Below the pieces are notes generated by a model, which saw nothing but the letters and a program-made list of their open reading frames with translations, ran no database searches and was not told the DNA's origin. The position numbers were made by a program, and so were the translations under genes. Shown here in pieces: positions 63,093-64,000 of a stretch of DNA of 64,000 nucleotides (the stretch's first letter is position 1; the number at the start of each line of letters is the position of its first letter). Origin of the DNA: Hyphomicrobiales bacterium (lineage in GTDB: Bacteria; Pseudomonadota; Alphaproteobacteria; Rhizobiales; Rhizobiaceae); NCBI GenBank assembly GCA_900466875.1, contig UBNQ01000020.1, positions 302,899 through 366,898 on the forward strand, written 5' to 3'.

Positions 63093-63120
63093 CATAATGA
63101 TCCCTGAAGAGATCATTATG
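63093..63120. promoter_or_regulatory. Palindromic operator candidate upstream of hipBA
   Basis: Perfect ten-base arms CATAATGATC and GATCATTATG around eight bases. An AATGATC half-site recurs at 63066-63072 and GATCATT at 63009-63015 near the hipB start. The layout (7-10 bp half-sites, 8-base spacer) resembles HipB operators of E. coli in geometry, not in sequence. Confidence 0.65.
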
Positions 63121-63235
63121 GCAAGACACCGACCATAATAGTTGACGTCTTAATCCGCATAGCAACAGGTATGATTTTATTAAATGCAACACCCTATTTC
63201 CGCTCGCCCTCGGCATTGGTGTCGAGAGAAACGGA

Positions 63236-64000
63236 ATGAGCATGAACAAAAACGACATTTCATCACGACATTTTCAGAGAAAGATATCGGAATTTTGCGA
63301 GCTACGCATCGCGCCAATCGCATCCAGGCGGACGCTGGAGAGTATCCGGCCTTACCTGGTTAGTTTGATCGTCTATCGAAAATCACCACCACTTCTGAAT
63401 GGCCATATCGACTGGACCAAAATTGGGCAGGCCTGTGGGCTCGAAGCCGAGTTGACGGCAGAACTGAAAAAGCAGCTTCGGCCAGGCCTGGATGCAATCA
63501 TCCGATGGCTCGGCGCTCCACCGGCCACGGAAGAACGACGACCACCAAAGCCGACAGTTTGCCCACGCAAAACGGTGCCCGCCAAAAAGGCCGCCTCCAT
63601 ATCCTCGACCAGAAAGCCGCAACGCACAGCGGCCGACGGCTCCTTTGTCCGGTCTACGTCGACACAGCCTGGACCTTCACCGAAGCCGATTAACCCGTTC
63701 CCAGAACCACTATTCGACGCCACAGAGGATCCGGCAAGCTTTCAGGATGCGTTGGCCTATCATATGCGCCGGTTCGGCGACACATATTGGCAGCTCTACC
63801 GCGCTGTGGTCCATCTAAACGAGACCTTCGACAACAAGACGCTTCTGTCATGGATACAGGGAGCGCGCGTTCCACGCTCTGTTGCGAGTTTCGACATCCT
63901 CCGCCGGATTGAGCGACGGTACAGACTTTCGGAGGGATATTTCAAAGAGAAGCTGCCGCATCAGGCACGCTCCCTTTACGGCCATGATCTCGGTGATATC
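63236..64000 (+). CDS. N-terminal part of a large protein, possibly a rhizobial recombinase-type gene (cut by window end)
   Basis: An open frame of 255 codons runs off the right edge. It starts MSMNKNDISSRHFQRKISEF, has a basic Pro/Ala/Lys/Ser-rich linker near residues 105-150, then YHMRRFGDTYWQLYRAVVHL near 170-189 and SWIQGARVPRSVASFDILRR near 198-217, which reads like a helical DNA-binding or SAM-like segment. From memory, large rhizobial proteins with a very similar start end in a tyrosine-recombinase domain; that domain would lie outside the window, so this is not proven. There is no strong ribosome-binding site except GGAAT. If correct, it marks a mobile or integrated element at the right border, beside hipBA. 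Confidence 0.55.
   Translation, partial: MSMNKNDISSRHFQRKISEFCELRIAPIASRRTLESIRPYLVSLIVYRKSPPLLNGHIDWTKIGQACGLEAELTAELKKQLRPGLDAIIRWLGAPPATEERRPPKPTVCPRKTVPAKKAASISSTRKPQRTAADGSFVRSTSTQPGPSPKPINPFPEPLFDATEDPASFQDALAYHMRRFGDTYWQLYRAVVHLNETFDNKTLLSWIQGARVPRSVASFDILRRIERRYRLSEGYFKEKLPHQARSLYGHDLGDI

Noticed and set aside
1..64000. CRISPR arrays, tRNA or rRNA genes and complete insertion sequences
   Set aside because: I read for regularly spaced repeats, tRNA-like cloverleafs and transposase motifs and saw none. A covariance-model scan would be needed to exclude small RNAs.

Overview
The window looks like an accessory replicon (megaplasmid or chromid) of a Rhizobiaceae bacterium (Rhizobium, Agrobacterium or Ensifer type). 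I infer this from family content: DUF982, DUF6894, DUF4142 and DUF2383 proteins, HWE-type histidine kinases, ExoD, a BLUF protein paired with a GGDEF-EAL enzyme, and a fused CtaD/CtaE oxidase. There are no rRNA or tRNA genes, no CRISPR array, no complete transposase and no replication genes. The right edge cuts a large gene that starts at 63236.

The unifying theme is the alphaproteobacterial general stress response. Thirteen sites of the form GGAAC-N16-nnTT, plus one with N17, lie just upstream of genes. Three carry the textbook EcfG/RpoE2 -10 element CGTT (upstream of the pyridoxamine-oxidase, PRC-barrel and exoD genes), and a fourth precedes the catalase-like gene. The putative regulon covers DUF2383/DUF4142, a second Mfd, a glycan cluster, SDR oxidoreductases, GH15, SMP-30, a hydrolase, catalase-like protein, ExoD, DUF2231 and small proteins of 47 and 48 residues.

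Layout. 1-5.3 kb: stress proteins, a decayed HWE kinase, and a c-di-GMP enzyme with a BLUF photoreceptor. 5.4-18 kb: an Mfd paralogue divergent from a four-gene glycan cluster in which three glycosyltransferases are fused to other enzymes (UDP-galactopyranose mutase; Gfo/Idh oxidoreductase plus a medium-chain dehydrogenase; a clan GH-A glycosidase). 18-22.7 kb: NAD salvage pair, broken SemiSWEET, SDR, GFA and YetF proteins. 22.7-33.4 kb: carbohydrate and redox enzymes, including a PQQ-type sugar dehydrogenase fused to a YbhB/PEBP domain. 33.4-41 kb: a large hybrid kinase, membrane proteins, GST, and several broken genes. 41-49 kb: small rhizobial proteins, PRC-barrel protein, an eroded kinase/regulator pair, PAS protein, catalase-like protein, ExoD. 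49-57.3 kb: an alternative cytochrome c oxidase, a FocA-type channel and a formate-dehydrogenase-like molybdoenzyme. 57.4-61.3 kb: an N-formylglutamate amidohydrolase / QEGLA metallopeptidase / ATP-grasp cassette. 61.4-64 kb: a HipBA toxin-antitoxin pair and the edge gene.

Seven genes are visibly broken (two HWE kinases, a response regulator, SemiSWEET, dehalogenase, flavin reductase, GNAT). Signal-transduction genes are over-represented among them, while the stress effectors and their promoters look intact. Some single frameshifts could be sequencing errors; genes with several lesions cannot easily be.
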